A stretch of DNA of 45,174 nt, from the NCBI GenBank assembly GCA_002323515.1, contig DCQQ01000020.1, positions 1 to 45,174 of the forward strand. Reading direction: 5' to 3'. The position numbers and the translations under genes are program-made. This stretch comes from Balneolaceae bacterium UBA1514. GTDB lineage: Bacteria > Bacteroidota > Rhodothermia > Balneolales > Balneolaceae. The notes below the pieces were generated by a model, which was not told where the DNA came from, did no database searches, and saw only the letters and a list, made by a program, of their open reading frames with translations. Below are positions 19,094 through 29,978 of this stretch, piece by piece (position 1 is the first letter of the stretch; the number at the start of each line of letters is the position of its first letter).

Positions 19094-22000
19094 TTACTTT
19101 AGCAAAATCATTTTATTGGTCAGTACCGATCCATTGAAGCGAAGCTCATACACATATACCCCACTTGCTAGGGCTGACGCATTAAACTGAATGGAGTGAG
19201 CACCCGCATTTCGCCGCTCATCAACCAAGACCGAGACCTGTTGACCTAACATATTATACACACGTAATTGTACTTGGCCAGATTGGGGTAAGCTAAAATT
19301 AATTTGTGTGTTCGGGTTAAATGGATTGGGATAGTTCTGAGCAAGAGAAAACTCATTTATTTGGATTTCCTCTTCCTCATTTGAGGTCCCTGCAACTTTG
19401 GTTACAACCGTTTTATCGAAACTAAACAACCAATTATTTACCTCTGAGTCATAGTCAGTATCAAATTCGTAACGCATTATATGCGTGCCTTCACTAAGTG
19501 ATATAGGACCTACATCAATTCCAACAAAGTTTATAAAACTACCTGTACCCTTCACCTGTTTTTTACCACTTACATCTTCATTGTCAATAAACATAGTAAA
19601 ATTACCAAACCCTGGTACAGTTCCAACATGAGTTGTAAATCTGTAGTTACCTGCTTCATTTACTTTAAAAGTGTATTCTATCCACTCACCTGCCACTATC
19701 CAATTAACATGGATTTTCCCTCCATCTCCACTCAAATCAACACCCTCACCAGCTCTATAAAACTGATTGTTTGAATCTACATCATGATATGCAATACCTT
19801 CTCCTCCATTATCGTAATGTTCCGCTTCAATAGTACCCGGCACGTTTGTAGGAGCTCCACCATAAGGTGTCCCATTAGGTAAAACATTTATTATCAGACT
19901 ATCTTCTGAAACCAAACCATTGCTATTGGTCACTTTTAGATTAACTGTGTAATCTCCTGTTTCATAAAATGTAAATGTAGTGTCAGCTTTGGAAGAGCTT
20001 CCTAAAGAACCAAATCTCCAATCAAAATTTATTGCCAAGTCATTTCTATCAAAACTATTTGAAGCTTTAAAATTTATAGATAGTGGAGATTTACCTGAAG
20101 TTTTATCTGCATTTAATAAAACAACAGGAGCATTGGTATTAAATTGCTGTGTAGATTCTGCATAAGTTACACCAGCTGGAACGGTCATTAAGTAACCATC
20201 AGAAAATGTCACTAATCTATCGGTTTTACTAGCATTGTATGCTACATATGTTTTGTCTTCACCTTTTTTAAACACTGAATAAGTAGGTATATCTGCCGTT
20301 ATTGTTATATCAACATGTCCCATTCTTTTCATGTTATAAAGCCAATGCATAGTAAACGGTTGAGATAACCCGTTGAAAACCTCATCATGATCATTATAAT
20401 TTAGCTTTGGAGACTCTGTGAGATAATATGCTAAAGCTTGATTTGGATCTGACATTGATAAATACAACCAAAATAAATCTTTCCATAATTTTGGTTGTCC
20501 GCTTCTTTTCTCTACTAACTCATTATAATTTTTAATTATATAGTCAGGGTGTCTACCCAAATATAAAGATCCACTAGTAATTGGAAGAAAATTTATACCA
20601 TGTACAAATTCTGGATCTCCACCAAACCACGTTGCATGAACACCTTTGGAACCCCAAACCATGGCAAGTGCTACATGGGGATAGCCTTCTGGAAATACTT
20701 CTTCATCAATATCAAACCAGTACTGTTCTACGGCCGTAGTTTCTGTTGTATATAGAAAAATACCCATGTCACGTATCTCTGGTTGATTGGTAACCTCACC
20801 CCATAAAATTACAGCTGAAGCATAATTCATAGATTCTGAGCTCGATTCCTGATTATTTCCCTCAGCAAAATCACCATGTCCTGCTGCCCATGAGTGCCCG
20901 GCATAAATATCAAAAGACCGAAGAAAAGGGAATAATTCATCTTCTCGATCCCAATTATTTGCATCCCGTATAAGCATATTCACCATTCCACCCCATTGTT
21001 CCTGAGAGGCCCATTCTGGATCATACTGAGCGATAGTTGCCGCACTTACAATGGCATAACTCATATGAAAATGGTGATCATTGATTTGGTTATCTGCACC
21101 ATAACCAGATGGATAACCAGTTAATACATCCCAATCAGAATTATAAGAATACTCTTGTTCTCCCCCAACGGTAAACCAATCTTCTAGTCTTGTTTTTAAT
21201 TTTGTTAGAAAATAATCTCGTTCACTTGATAAACCCATCTGATCTGCTAAGTGAACTAAATTTGCAAATCGAGCCATTGATTTACCATTTTCATATGATG
21301 GGCCTGCATTAAGAGATTCTTTAGTTACATCTGAAATCAAATTACTTAGTACATCCGGATTATAATCTCCTTGATTAGGAAGAGCGGGTAAAACTCCTTG
21401 AAATTTTAACGATGTAGTAAACGTATTGCCTTTAATAACCTTCATTTCTCCTCTAGGTGAAACATAGGAATAGTCAGTCAAAGGCTCATTTACATTTAAC
21501 CACTGATGTCTATATAATGCTGAAATTGTTTCATTGAGATTCCCAACTGCTGAATCTTTCAGTACCGTTTCATATGAATAAATTGACGTCAAAGTTGAAG
21601 TTTGTTCATCATAATTCCAATCAACCACACTATTGGTCACAAAAGCATAGGCCCTGACTTTGAATTCATTTAATGTTTCTTGCGAATTATTCGGCAATAA
21701 AGCTACAGATAAATAATCTTTACCATCTAGGTCAGAAGTAAAAATATTCCCTGTATCCCAAGTTGATCCTGTTGGCGCAAAAATTCCATAATGTTTACCA
21801 TCAATAGTTATACCTAGTACACCATCTTTGTTATACCAAATTGTTGGATTTCCAGTAAAATCAATAAATGCATTACCTCCATTTATTTGAAAGTATACAA
21901 ATGGTAATCCATGACCCATTGTAGCAAGCATAGATTTATCACCATTTATCCATTCTGCTGTAACTGTCCAATCATCATATCTATATGTTTTTGTATTTGA

Positions 22001-22450
22001 CGAATTTAATCCTTGAATACCAACCGTCATTTGAAGAACATAAGGAAACAAATAATCTGATCCAGGTGCAGCATTTATTAACACATGCTGTGGTTGATAA
22101 CTGAGTTCCAATCCTGATTTGTTTGCTTGCATAGAAAGTGGATGAGCAATTAACTTTCCTGAATGCTGGTTTCCAAAGAATGGGAAAATTAAACTACTCC
22201 ACCAATCATTTGTTTGGACTCTTTGATCAAATGTATTTGAAACTTTGGGTAAGATATTTTGACCACTTGCATTTTGAGGTCCTATTTCACCAGATGGTAA
22301 AGATGTACTGTAACTACCAGCACCTACTTGAACCACTTGTGCATTTGATCTCACAGAAAATAATGTCAGCAATAAGAAAATAGTGGAAACAAGTATGCTT
22401 AAATTTTTTTTAAATGGAATTAATTTTTGGCTATCGTTCAAAAAAGACAT
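19094..22450 (-). CDS. GH81 endo-beta-1,3-glucanase with PKD, CBM6 and T9SS sorting domain
   Basis: The 1118-residue secreted enzyme has a signal peptide ending near SNAQ. The GH81 N-terminal region contains TNDWWSSLIFPFF. The catalytic region is marked by NDHHFHMSY (about 452-460) and HSWAAGHGDFAEGNNQESSSE (about 515-540), where the family's acidic catalytic residues lie. A PKD domain (about 785-860), a CBM6 module (EAEHYDNGGEGIAYHD, about 870-1010) and the sorting domain with LAQNYPNPFNPN follow. GH81 enzymes cut beta-1,3-glucans such as laminarin, callose and fungal wall glucan. The T9SS tail implies release or surface display through type IX secretion. It is convergent with the S9 peptidase gene. 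Confidence 0.93.
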   Translation of the reverse strand: MSFLNDSQKLIPFKKNLSILVSTIFLLLTLFSVRSNAQVVQVGAGSYSTSLPSGEIGPQNASGQNILPKVSNTFDQRVQTNDWWSSLIFPFFGNQHSGKLIAHPLSMQANKSGLELSYQPQHVLINAAPGSDYLFPYVLQMTVGIQGLNSSNTKTYRYDDWTVTAEWINGDKSMLATMGHGLPFVYFQINGGNAFIDFTGNPTIWYNKDGVLGITIDGKHYGIFAPTGSTWDTGNIFTSDLDGKDYLSVALLPNNSQETLNEFKVRAYAFVTNSVVDWNYDEQTSTLTSIYSYETVLKDSAVGNLNETISALYRHQWLNVNEPLTDYSYVSPRGEMKVIKGNTFTTSLKFQGVLPALPNQGDYNPDVLSNLISDVTKESLNAGPSYENGKSMARFANLVHLADQMGLSSERDYFLTKLKTRLEDWFTVGGEQEYSYNSDWDVLTGYPSGYGADNQINDHHFHMSYAIVSAATIAQYDPEWASQEQWGGMVNMLIRDANNWDREDELFPFLRSFDIYAGHSWAAGHGDFAEGNNQESSSESMNYASAVILWGEVTNQPEIRDMGIFLYTTETTAVEQYWFDIDEEVFPEGYPHVALAMVWGSKGVHATWFGGDPEFVHGINFLPITSGSLYLGRHPDYIIKNYNELVEKRSGQPKLWKDLFWLYLSMSDPNQALAYYLTESPKLNYNDHDEVFNGLSQPFTMHWLYNMKRMGHVDITITADIPTYSVFKKGEDKTYVAYNASKTDRLVTFSDGYLMTVPAGVTYAESTQQFNTNAPVVLLNADKTSGKSPLSINFKASNSFDRNDLAINFDWRFGSLGSSSKADTTFTFYETGDYTVNLKVTNSNGLVSEDSLIINVLPNGTPYGGAPTNVPGTIEAEHYDNGGEGIAYHDVDSNNQFYRAGEGVDLSGDGGKIHVNWIVAGEWIEYTFKVNEAGNYRFTTHVGTVPGFGNFTMFIDNEDVSGKKQVKGTGSFINFVGIDVGPISLSEGTHIMRYEFDTDYDSEVNNWLFSFDKTVVTKVAGTSNEEEEIQINEFSLAQNYPNPFNPNTQINFSLPQSGQVQLRVYNMLGQQVSVLVDERRNAGAHSIQFNASALASGVYVYELRFNGSVLTNKMILLK

Positions 22451-22738
22451 TATGTAAAATTTTATAAAATGTTATTTAGCAAAATTTAAATGTTAAATTG
22501 ATCATTTAATTCGTACTCTTAATTGTTTTTTTTAGTTTAAATAAACAATTAGTTTTTAGCTTTATCCTATCATTTTGTAAGGTGTACAAAATACCTAATA
22601 TCTAAAGCAGATATGCCTAAAATGCTACCTATATCAATTTTTTACATCTAAACATTAATAAAATCACCCTATAGATTTTCAGTAATATTAAATGGTGTAT
22701 ATTTATAACAATTATCCTGTAAAAGCATACTTAAAATA
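22451..22738. other. Divergent AT-rich intergenic region (GH81 / ispH)
   Basis: About 290 very AT-rich bases separate the two divergent genes and must carry both promoters. I searched for TTG-N19-21-TAnnTTTG by eye and found no good match. No open frame or hairpin stands out. Confidence 0.5.
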
Positions 22739-23983
22739 ATGGCTCGTAAAAGCTTTGACATCCCCGATCAGTATCGTTCCCCAGTTATTCGCCAAGTGAA
22801 AGAAGCCACTAAGATACTGGACCCCACAAAAAAAAATCTCACACCTACCATGTTGGATTTTGGCCCTGTACAGTTTTACATCCCCAGATTTTTTGGCTTT
22901 TGTTACGGAGTAGAAAACGCCATCGATATTGCCTATAAAGCACTCCGAGAGCATCCTGATAAAAATATTTATTTGCTCAGTGAAATGATCCACAATCCCA
23001 CAGTAAACGAAGATCTCCTCAAAAAAGGTATGCAATTTCTTCAACACACCGATGGAAGCGAGCGCATTCCTATCGATTCCTTGAGTTCTGAGGACATCGT
23101 TATTGTACCCGCCTTTGGTACCACGGTAGAGATTGAAGAACAGCTAAAAGCTAGGGGAATTGATCCCTATGCTTTCAACACGACCTGCCCATTTGTCGAA
23201 AAAGTTTGGAAACGAGGTGCTCAATTAGGAAAAAAAGACTACTCCCTTATAGTTCATGGGAAATATGAACATGAGGAAACCCGCGCCACCTTTTCGCACA
23301 GCTCTACCCACTCAAACGTGGTGGTCGTACTAAACCCTGAAGAAGCCCATATCTTAGCTGATTGTATGCTGGGAAACCGACCCAAAGAAGACTTTGAGCA
23401 CTATTTTGGCCATAAATGCACCCCTGGATTTGATCCGCAAAAAGATCTGCAGCGTTTCGGGGTCATAAACCAGACTACGATGTTAGCTACCGAGACTCAA
23501 GAGGTCATGGATGCTCTAAAAAAAGCAACCCTTCAATTGTTTAGCGAGTCAGATATTCAGCAGTATTTTGCTGACACCAGTGACACCCTATGTTACGCAA
23601 CCAACGAAAATCAATCCGCTACCATGGCTCTCTCTATGGTAGAGGCCGATCTAGCTTTCGTTGTGGGTGGGTATAATTCATCCAATACCATGCATCTAGT
23701 CGAAATTTTGGAACATTCTTTCCCAACTTATCACGTTCGAGATGCAGCAGAAATCATTGATCAAAGCCAGCTAAGGCACTTTAACCAGTGGGAAAAAAAA
23801 ATACTGATAACTACAAACTGGCTAGACCGCTCCAGAAACCCACTCAAAATTGCTCTGACATCGGGAGCATCGTGTCCGGATGCACTGGTCGATGAAGTTC
23901 TGACATGCTTACTGGAGTTTTTCCCAGGACATCGCGACATTGAGGACGTCCTGGTACCTTTTCAAGCAACTAGCTCTGCTTAG
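22739..23983 (+). CDS. ispH: 4-hydroxy-3-methylbut-2-enyl diphosphate reductase, long form
   Basis: This is the last enzyme of the MEP isoprenoid pathway, reducing HMBPP to IPP and DMAPP with a [4Fe-4S] cluster. The three cluster cysteines are visible: C55 in FFGFCYGVENAI, C150 in FNTTCPFVEKV and C379 in TSGASCPDALVDEV. At 414 residues it is the long type, with an N-terminal extension of about 45 residues and internal insertions, resembling cyanobacterial and plant LytB rather than the roughly 315-residue E. coli enzyme. It stands alone between a divergent GH81 gene and a convergent ybbR-like gene. No other MEP gene is in the window. Confidence 0.95.
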   Translation: MARKSFDIPDQYRSPVIRQVKEATKILDPTKKNLTPTMLDFGPVQFYIPRFFGFCYGVENAIDIAYKALREHPDKNIYLLSEMIHNPTVNEDLLKKGMQFLQHTDGSERIPIDSLSSEDIVIVPAFGTTVEIEEQLKARGIDPYAFNTTCPFVEKVWKRGAQLGKKDYSLIVHGKYEHEETRATFSHSSTHSNVVVVLNPEEAHILADCMLGNRPKEDFEHYFGHKCTPGFDPQKDLQRFGVINQTTMLATETQEVMDALKKATLQLFSESDIQQYFADTSDTLCYATNENQSATMALSMVEADLAFVVGGYNSSNTMHLVEILEHSFPTYHVRDAAEIIDQSQLRHFNQWEKKILITTNWLDRSRNPLKIALTSGASCPDALVDEVLTCLLEFFPGHRDIEDVLVPFQATSSA

Positions 23984-24021
23984 CGCCTATTACTAATAAT
24001 TTAGACTCCTCGCTAAAGTAC

Positions 24022-25059
24022 CTACTCATTAATCAAACTAAAGAAACTAACCACAGTTGGTCTAAACCCCTTTAATTCAATGGCAAGGTTTGCATCGACC
24101 AGGCGGATTTCAGGGGTCACAATTCCGGTAGTATTGTTTCGAATAGCCCCATAGTCAACGTATGCTTCAAATGGTCTGGTTTTTTCAGCTTCGCTATATT
24201 GTTCTATAGGTATGCGATATTGTACCGTAACCGTAGATGGAGAGAAATTAAACCGTTGATTTCTTGGCGCATTTTCGAGCCGTAACACCAACGTTAGTTC
24301 CCCCTCAGTAAATTCGGTTACTGTTTCATGATAGCTCACCAAGTTCTGCTCGAAGCTAAGAGCAGGATCCGAAGAAATGATAGGGAGTTGCAGGGTGATG
24401 TTATCGCGAATATTGTTGAGTTTAACCGAATAATCAATAATCCAAGCTTCTAAGTTTTCCACTTTAGACACCGCACCAGACACCCTAATACTATCCGGTT
24501 CTAGGTAGCCTTGCCCAACTCGGTCGTAGCGCTCGGCATAGTTAAACGTAGGCTCCCAAACCAGCGGAAGTTGTTTACTTATCATCGGTTCTAGATTTAA
24601 GGATAAACGAGTGGGGTTCACGTTTAAAACCGAGACATCTTGTTCAGGGGCAAAGCGCTGCCGAACCTGACTAAAGACGTCAATCTCACCCGTACTAATA
24701 TCTACAGGTACAGCTGGAGGATTGTTTTTCAGGCTAATTAGTTTCCAACCCTCTCCACTTATTTCGGCCGCAATGGTTTCAGGAATAGCATCTACCAAAG
24801 CCATGCCTTCTGGAACAGAACCCACTTCTAAAGGAACTTCTACATCGATGTTATAGGATCCATTCAAATTAACCACCATCCACAAGGTCATGGCAAGAAC
24901 ATAGGAAACAACGAAAACAGTGATTTTTTCCTCCCGGGATGTATTTGAGGCTCCATTCTCTTTCCGCAATCCAATAAGGGCGGTATCAATGGCTCGAACC
25001 GCCTTTATTAAGGGGCTAAAAATGGTATTTGGGCTATTCTTCGGGTAGATTTTTTTCAT
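24022..25059 (-). CDS. YbbR-like (CdaR-type) membrane-anchored protein
   Basis: The 345-residue protein has one transmembrane helix near the N-terminus (ITVFVVSYVLAMTLWMVVNL, about 47-66) followed by repeated YbbR-type beta domains. Examples are IDVEVPLEVGSVPEGMAL, the segment around PLVWEPTFNYAERYDRVGQGYL with PDSIRVSGAVSKVENL, and NFSPSTVTVQYRIP. In Firmicutes, YbbR (CdaR) proteins regulate the diadenylate cyclase CdaA next door. No cdaA gene is adjacent here, so the partner is unknown. It is the last gene of the probable eno-endA-recF-DUF721-ybbR run, 72 bases after the DUF721 stop. Confidence 0.75.
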   Translation of the reverse strand: MKKIYPKNSPNTIFSPLIKAVRAIDTALIGLRKENGASNTSREEKITVFVVSYVLAMTLWMVVNLNGSYNIDVEVPLEVGSVPEGMALVDAIPETIAAEISGEGWKLISLKNNPPAVPVDISTGEIDVFSQVRQRFAPEQDVSVLNVNPTRLSLNLEPMISKQLPLVWEPTFNYAERYDRVGQGYLEPDSIRVSGAVSKVENLEAWIIDYSVKLNNIRDNITLQLPIISSDPALSFEQNLVSYHETVTEFTEGELTLVLRLENAPRNQRFNFSPSTVTVQYRIPIEQYSEAEKTRPFEAYVDYGAIRNNTTGIVTPEIRLVDANLAIELKGFRPTVVSFFSLINE

Positions 25060-25131
25060 CGTTATGCAGTTTCCTTAAATATACTTTGGCCAATGCCTAT
25101 TTCCAACCATTGAGTAGGGCGTGGCATAGCC

Positions 25132-25428
25132 TTACTTGGCCACTACTTTAAGCTCTTGTACTACCTTATGATCCACCAAATCGTTCAGCCTTTTGACAAT
25201 ATGAAATCTGTTCGCATGAATTTCATGTCGCCACACCGCATTTGAAACCACACAGGTCAGTATGCTCCCCTGGAAATACAAATCGTGTGTTTGTTCCGCT
25301 ATTTTTAGCCCAACAACTTCACTCCATTTAGCTAATACCATTCCCTGTCGCAGTTTTTTTTGATGGGGATAGCGGTCTAAAAACTGCTGTAATGCTTCTG
25401 ATATTGATTTTGGCTTGTCTAGTCGCAT
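25132..25428 (-). CDS. DUF721 (DciA-like) small protein
   Basis: A short protein (98 residues from the ATG at 25428; a TTG three codons upstream would overlap less naturally). It has the DUF721 core: GMVLAKWSEVVGLKIAEQT and the strand-helix segment ILTCVVSNAVWRHEIHANRFHIV. DUF721 proteins include DciA, which helps load the DnaB helicase in bacteria lacking DnaC, and they are often encoded beside recF, gyrB or dnaA, as here just after recF. A role in replication is inferred from family and neighbour. The gap to the recF stop is 11 bases. Confidence 0.8.
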   Translation of the reverse strand: MRLDKPKSISEALQQFLDRYPHQKKLRQGMVLAKWSEVVGLKIAEQTHDLYFQGSILTCVVSNAVWRHEIHANRFHIVKRLNDLVDHKVVQELKVVAK

Positions 25429-25439
25429 AGTAACCAAAC

Positions 25440-26663
25440 TTAGTTAGTTTCGGCTACATTTCCATCCTTAATCGTGATACACAAGTGATCCGGATGATCA
25501 AAATCCACAAAATCACTAAACGCCACCGGATGGGCCGCTGTAATAAAGCTCTGGCCTTGATGTGCTTTTAAATGTTCGAGTAAAATTCGCACTCGTTCCC
25601 CATCCAAGTCACCAAATACATCGTCCAGAACCAAGAGCGGAGCGTCCTCTAATTCCTTCGTGTAATAATCCAACTGCCCTAATTTTAAGGCAAGTGTAAA
25701 CAACCGATGCTGACCTTGCGAGCCGTACCGGCGCAGCTCTACCTTGTCCAAATTAAACACAATTTCGTCCCTATGAGGCCCGACTAGGCTTTGCCCTCGC
25801 TCCAATTCCTTATCAAATTGCTCGTCCAATGCTGCTTTGAAACATTGCTCGATCCGCTCTACTCGGGTTAATGGTGTTGGGGAGTCGACCTTGGCTTTGC
25901 TCTTGGCCTGATCTGAGTCTACGGTGACCTCCTCATTTTCCTCCCATCCACGCACCATGGATTCGTAGCGCATTCCAGGCTTCATTTCTAAACCAGATAT
26001 CTCGGTAAAATTAACCTGTACAAAGCGTTCAAGTTGCGTAATAACACTTGCCCGTTCATCCATTATTTTTGACCCAATTCGAACTAATTGCTCATTCCAA
26101 GGCTCTAAATAGCTTTGCATAAGGGTCTTATCAACCCGTAAAGATCCTCCTTCGGCATACTTTTGTAATAATTTATTACGCTGACGTCGAATCTGACGGT
26201 ATTCCATTAAATTTCGCAAATATGACCGGGATAATTGGCTAATGAATGCATCAATAAACACCCGCCTTTCAACTGGCCCGCCTTTGGTTAGTTGCTCGTC
26301 TTGAGGGCTCAATACCACCACAGGAACCATTCCTATGAGATCGGAGAGCTTGTCCAATGGACCTTCGTTCACGAAAATTTTCTTTCCATCTCCTCTCGAA
26401 TAGCTAAGCGACAACTGAAATTTTGCCCGTATTTGACCTTGAAAATGGCCGCGAAGCAAAAATGATTTGGTGTCCTGTTTAACCACATGAGAATCTGAGC
26501 TAGTGACAAAACTTCGAGACATACACAGATAATGAATGGCATCTACAATGGAGGTCTTTCCCGCGCCATTTGGACCAATGAGGACGTTGATATAGGGTGC
26601 CCAGGTCACCTTGGTATGCGTATGATTCCGGAAATGAAATAATTCTATTTCGTGAATACGCAT
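25440..26663 (-). CDS. recF: DNA replication and repair protein RecF
   Basis: The 407-residue SMC-like ATPase has Walker A in NVLIGPNGAGKTSIVDAIHYL (about 27-47), the RecF signature around GSQGQHRLFTLALKLGQ (ABC signature-like) and Walker B in APLLVLDDVFGDLD with the following D-loop. RecF binds gapped DNA with RecO and RecR and helps load RecA at stalled forks. The length is slightly above E. coli RecF (357) because of an acidic insert near residues 245-265. It is 12 bases after endA and directly ahead of DUF721 in a tight same-strand run. dnaA lies about 6 kb away. Confidence 0.95.
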   Translation of the reverse strand: MRIHEIELFHFRNHTHTKVTWAPYINVLIGPNGAGKTSIVDAIHYLCMSRSFVTSSDSHVVKQDTKSFLLRGHFQGQIRAKFQLSLSYSRGDGKKIFVNEGPLDKLSDLIGMVPVVVLSPQDEQLTKGGPVERRVFIDAFISQLSRSYLRNLMEYRQIRRQRNKLLQKYAEGGSLRVDKTLMQSYLEPWNEQLVRIGSKIMDERASVITQLERFVQVNFTEISGLEMKPGMRYESMVRGWEENEEVTVDSDQAKSKAKVDSPTPLTRVERIEQCFKAALDEQFDKELERGQSLVGPHRDEIVFNLDKVELRRYGSQGQHRLFTLALKLGQLDYYTKELEDAPLLVLDDVFGDLDGERVRILLEHLKAHQGQSFITAAHPVAFSDFVDFDHPDHLCITIKDGNVAETN

Positions 26664-26675
26664 CAGCTACCCCAA

Positions 26676-27800
26676 TTATTTAATCAAGGTCATTCTGCGG
26701 GTAAACGAAGCTTCTCCTGAGAGTTGTTCAAGTCTGTAATAGTAAATGCCTGACGGTAAATGCGCCGCATCGAAAGCAACGCGATGCCAACCAGCCGCTC
26801 GCTGACCATCTGCTAACACCGCAACACGCTGACCTAACATAGTAAAAATCATTAGTCGAATGTGTTCAGAGCTCGTTAGCTCAAAAGAAATAGTTGTACT
26901 CGGGTTAAAGGGATTTGGGTAATTCTGCAGTAAATGAATTTCTTTTTGGGCCTGGTCGAAGTCCTGCTGCCTAGTGTATTCTGCTGCTACGGCTTGTCCC
27001 CCAAAATAAGCCCGTTCCACTAGGGTAGAATCATGCACAAAAGGATTTCTATTTCCCTGTGCCTGTTCGGCCCCTAAGCTCCGGTTCCATTCCGCCTCAT
27101 CTACTGGATCTAGTTTATGCCAATCAAACAGCACATCTTTCATTCCATTGAAAAAGGAGACATCGTCTTTAACCACCGCTCTGGTTTGATAAACCGACCA
27201 AAAATAGAAGATGGCTCGCGCAACATTCCCTTTAAAATCTTCCCGTGGCTCAAAAGCTCTACCATTGTCCAATTCACTGTGCAAATCAATATTTGCCGAG
27301 GGTATTCCACTCGATTCGCCCGATAAATAAAACCACTTATCGGCTTCATTGTCAGGTATCTCATCGAATGGATAATTAGAACGAGCCGAATTTGCTTCTA
27401 CTCGAGTGGGAAATAAATGATGAATATCGCCCCGCATGGGTTCATCTCTGTCAAATAATCCTTGCGGCCAAACGTGCTCGGTGTTAATGCCTTTGTTAAA
27501 TGCATCGGTTCTATTATTACTGGTAATTGTATAACCGGTATATACCCCAATAATTTGCCCATTCACATTATCAATAGAGCCATACATCTGATCTCTGGCG
27601 CCGTTATAACCTAGGGTATTGCTTACTGCGTATTCCTGAAGAATGAATTGTTGCAGGTTCTCACCCGTGAGATTGGGCGCGATATATTCCTGCGGACGCT
27701 GCTGAGCCTGTAACGAATTTGAACTTAGCCAATTTGGACTTAGCAAAATTAGACTCAGCGAAAATCCCAGAAAAAAAACTACCCTTGAAAAAAGACGCAT
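26676..27800 (-). CDS. Secreted endonuclease I with T9SS sorting domain
   Basis: The 374-residue protein has a signal peptide followed by an endonuclease I (EndA/NucM, His-Me finger) domain. NTEHVWPQG at about 106-114 and DIHHLFP at about 124-130 hold the catalytic His and Mg ligands. The YNGARDQMYGSID opening is typical. A C-terminal sorting domain starts at LLQNYPNPFNPSTTI. It should be exported via Sec and then T9SS, to cut extracellular DNA for nutrients or biofilm turnover. It is wedged between eno and recF with gaps of 9 and 12 bases, an odd place for a secreted nuclease. Its signal peptide is built from 15-base tandem repeats. Confidence 0.92.
   Translation of the reverse strand: MRLFSRVVFFLGFSLSLILLSPNWLSSNSLQAQQRPQEYIAPNLTGENLQQFILQEYAVSNTLGYNGARDQMYGSIDNVNGQIIGVYTGYTITSNNRTDAFNKGINTEHVWPQGLFDRDEPMRGDIHHLFPTRVEANSARSNYPFDEIPDNEADKWFYLSGESSGIPSANIDLHSELDNGRAFEPREDFKGNVARAIFYFWSVYQTRAVVKDDVSFFNGMKDVLFDWHKLDPVDEAEWNRSLGAEQAQGNRNPFVHDSTLVERAYFGGQAVAAEYTRQQDFDQAQKEIHLLQNYPNPFNPSTTISFELTSSEHIRLMIFTMLGQRVAVLADGQRAAGWHRVAFDAAHLPSGIYYYRLEQLSGEASFTRRMTLIK
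27715..27759 (-). repeat. Three 15-bp tandem repeats in the endonuclease signal peptide
   Basis: Units at 27715-27729, 27730-27744 and 27745-27759 share the pattern AATTTGAACTTAGC with a few changes. They encode the pentapeptides LSLIL, LSPNW and LSSNS at the hydrophobic core and C-region of the signal peptide. Copy-number change would lengthen or shorten the signal peptide in frame. Confidence 0.75.
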
Positions 27801-27809
27801 TCTTATCTC

Positions 27810-29240
<1,431 letters not shown>

Positions 29241-29261
29241 TTAGCAAAAACACCTCTAATT

Positions 29262-29948
29262 ATGTCCCTTCACCCTTGGATTATTCTTTTCGATATCGAC
29301 GGAACCTTGCTTACAGTAGACCGTACGTTCAACCGCCCCTTGCTCAGAAGCATCATTGATGAGTTACATATCGACTACCCAGACATGGAAAAAGACCCCT
29401 TTTCAGGGAGAACGGACTTCGATATCATTTCATCCTTTTTAGTCCATCATGACAACCAAGAAGAGCTTTACCAAGACTTCAAAGCTCTATATCTAGAGCG
29501 TCTATCTGAGGAAATCCAAGAATATCATGTACTTCGGCACGCCTATGTAAATGAGGCATTGGAATATTTTTCGGGTCCCACCTTCATCAGAGGGCTCCTC
29601 ACTGGTAACTATCCAGAAGCCGCCGTAACAAAATTGCGCGCAGCAAACATCCATCAAGAGTTTAGTTTTGGAGCTTTTGGCGAATTTCACTCCGACCGAA
29701 ACATGCTTCCTCAACTTGCGCTCGAGCACATTCAAGACTCTCTGGCCGTTACACCCGATCCCCAGCGATTCCTCATCATTGGGGACACACCGCGTGACGT
29801 AATTTGCGCAAAAAGCGCCCACATGAAGTGCATAGCTGTCACAACTGGGAAATTTTCGCAAGAAGAATTAGCCGAGTATGAACCTGATATAATCATCGAT
29901 TCCCTGGCTCATCCAGCAGACTGGTTCCAAAGAATTACTACTGGTTGA
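29262..29948 (+). CDS. HAD-superfamily hydrolase (phosphoglycolate-phosphatase-like)
   Basis: The 228-residue protein has the HAD motifs in order: motif I FDIDGTLL (Asp nucleophile, about 9-16), motif II TGN in GLLTGNYPEAA (about 113-123), a Lys in AVTKLR, and motif IV GDTPRDVICAKSAHMKCIAVTTG. The helical cap between motifs I and II makes it subclass I, as in phosphoglycolate phosphatases and beta-phosphoglucomutases. The substrate is not known. It is divergent from eno, and the predicted outer membrane protein gene is convergent with it, ending 30 bases after its stop. Confidence 0.88.
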   Translation: MSLHPWIILFDIDGTLLTVDRTFNRPLLRSIIDELHIDYPDMEKDPFSGRTDFDIISSFLVHHDNQEELYQDFKALYLERLSEEIQEYHVLRHAYVNEALEYFSGPTFIRGLLTGNYPEAAVTKLRAANIHQEFSFGAFGEFHSDRNMLPQLALEHIQDSLAVTPDPQRFLIIGDTPRDVICAKSAHMKCIAVTTGKFSQEELAEYEPDIIIDSLAHPADWFQRITTG

Positions 29949-29978
29949 TATACACCCAAGTCGTGGCTAAATACTGGC

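Noticed and set aside
24022..25059. Cyclic-di-AMP regulatory module (cdaA-cdaR)
   Set aside because: The protein is YbbR-like, but no diadenylate cyclase gene is adjacent, so the link cannot be supported here.
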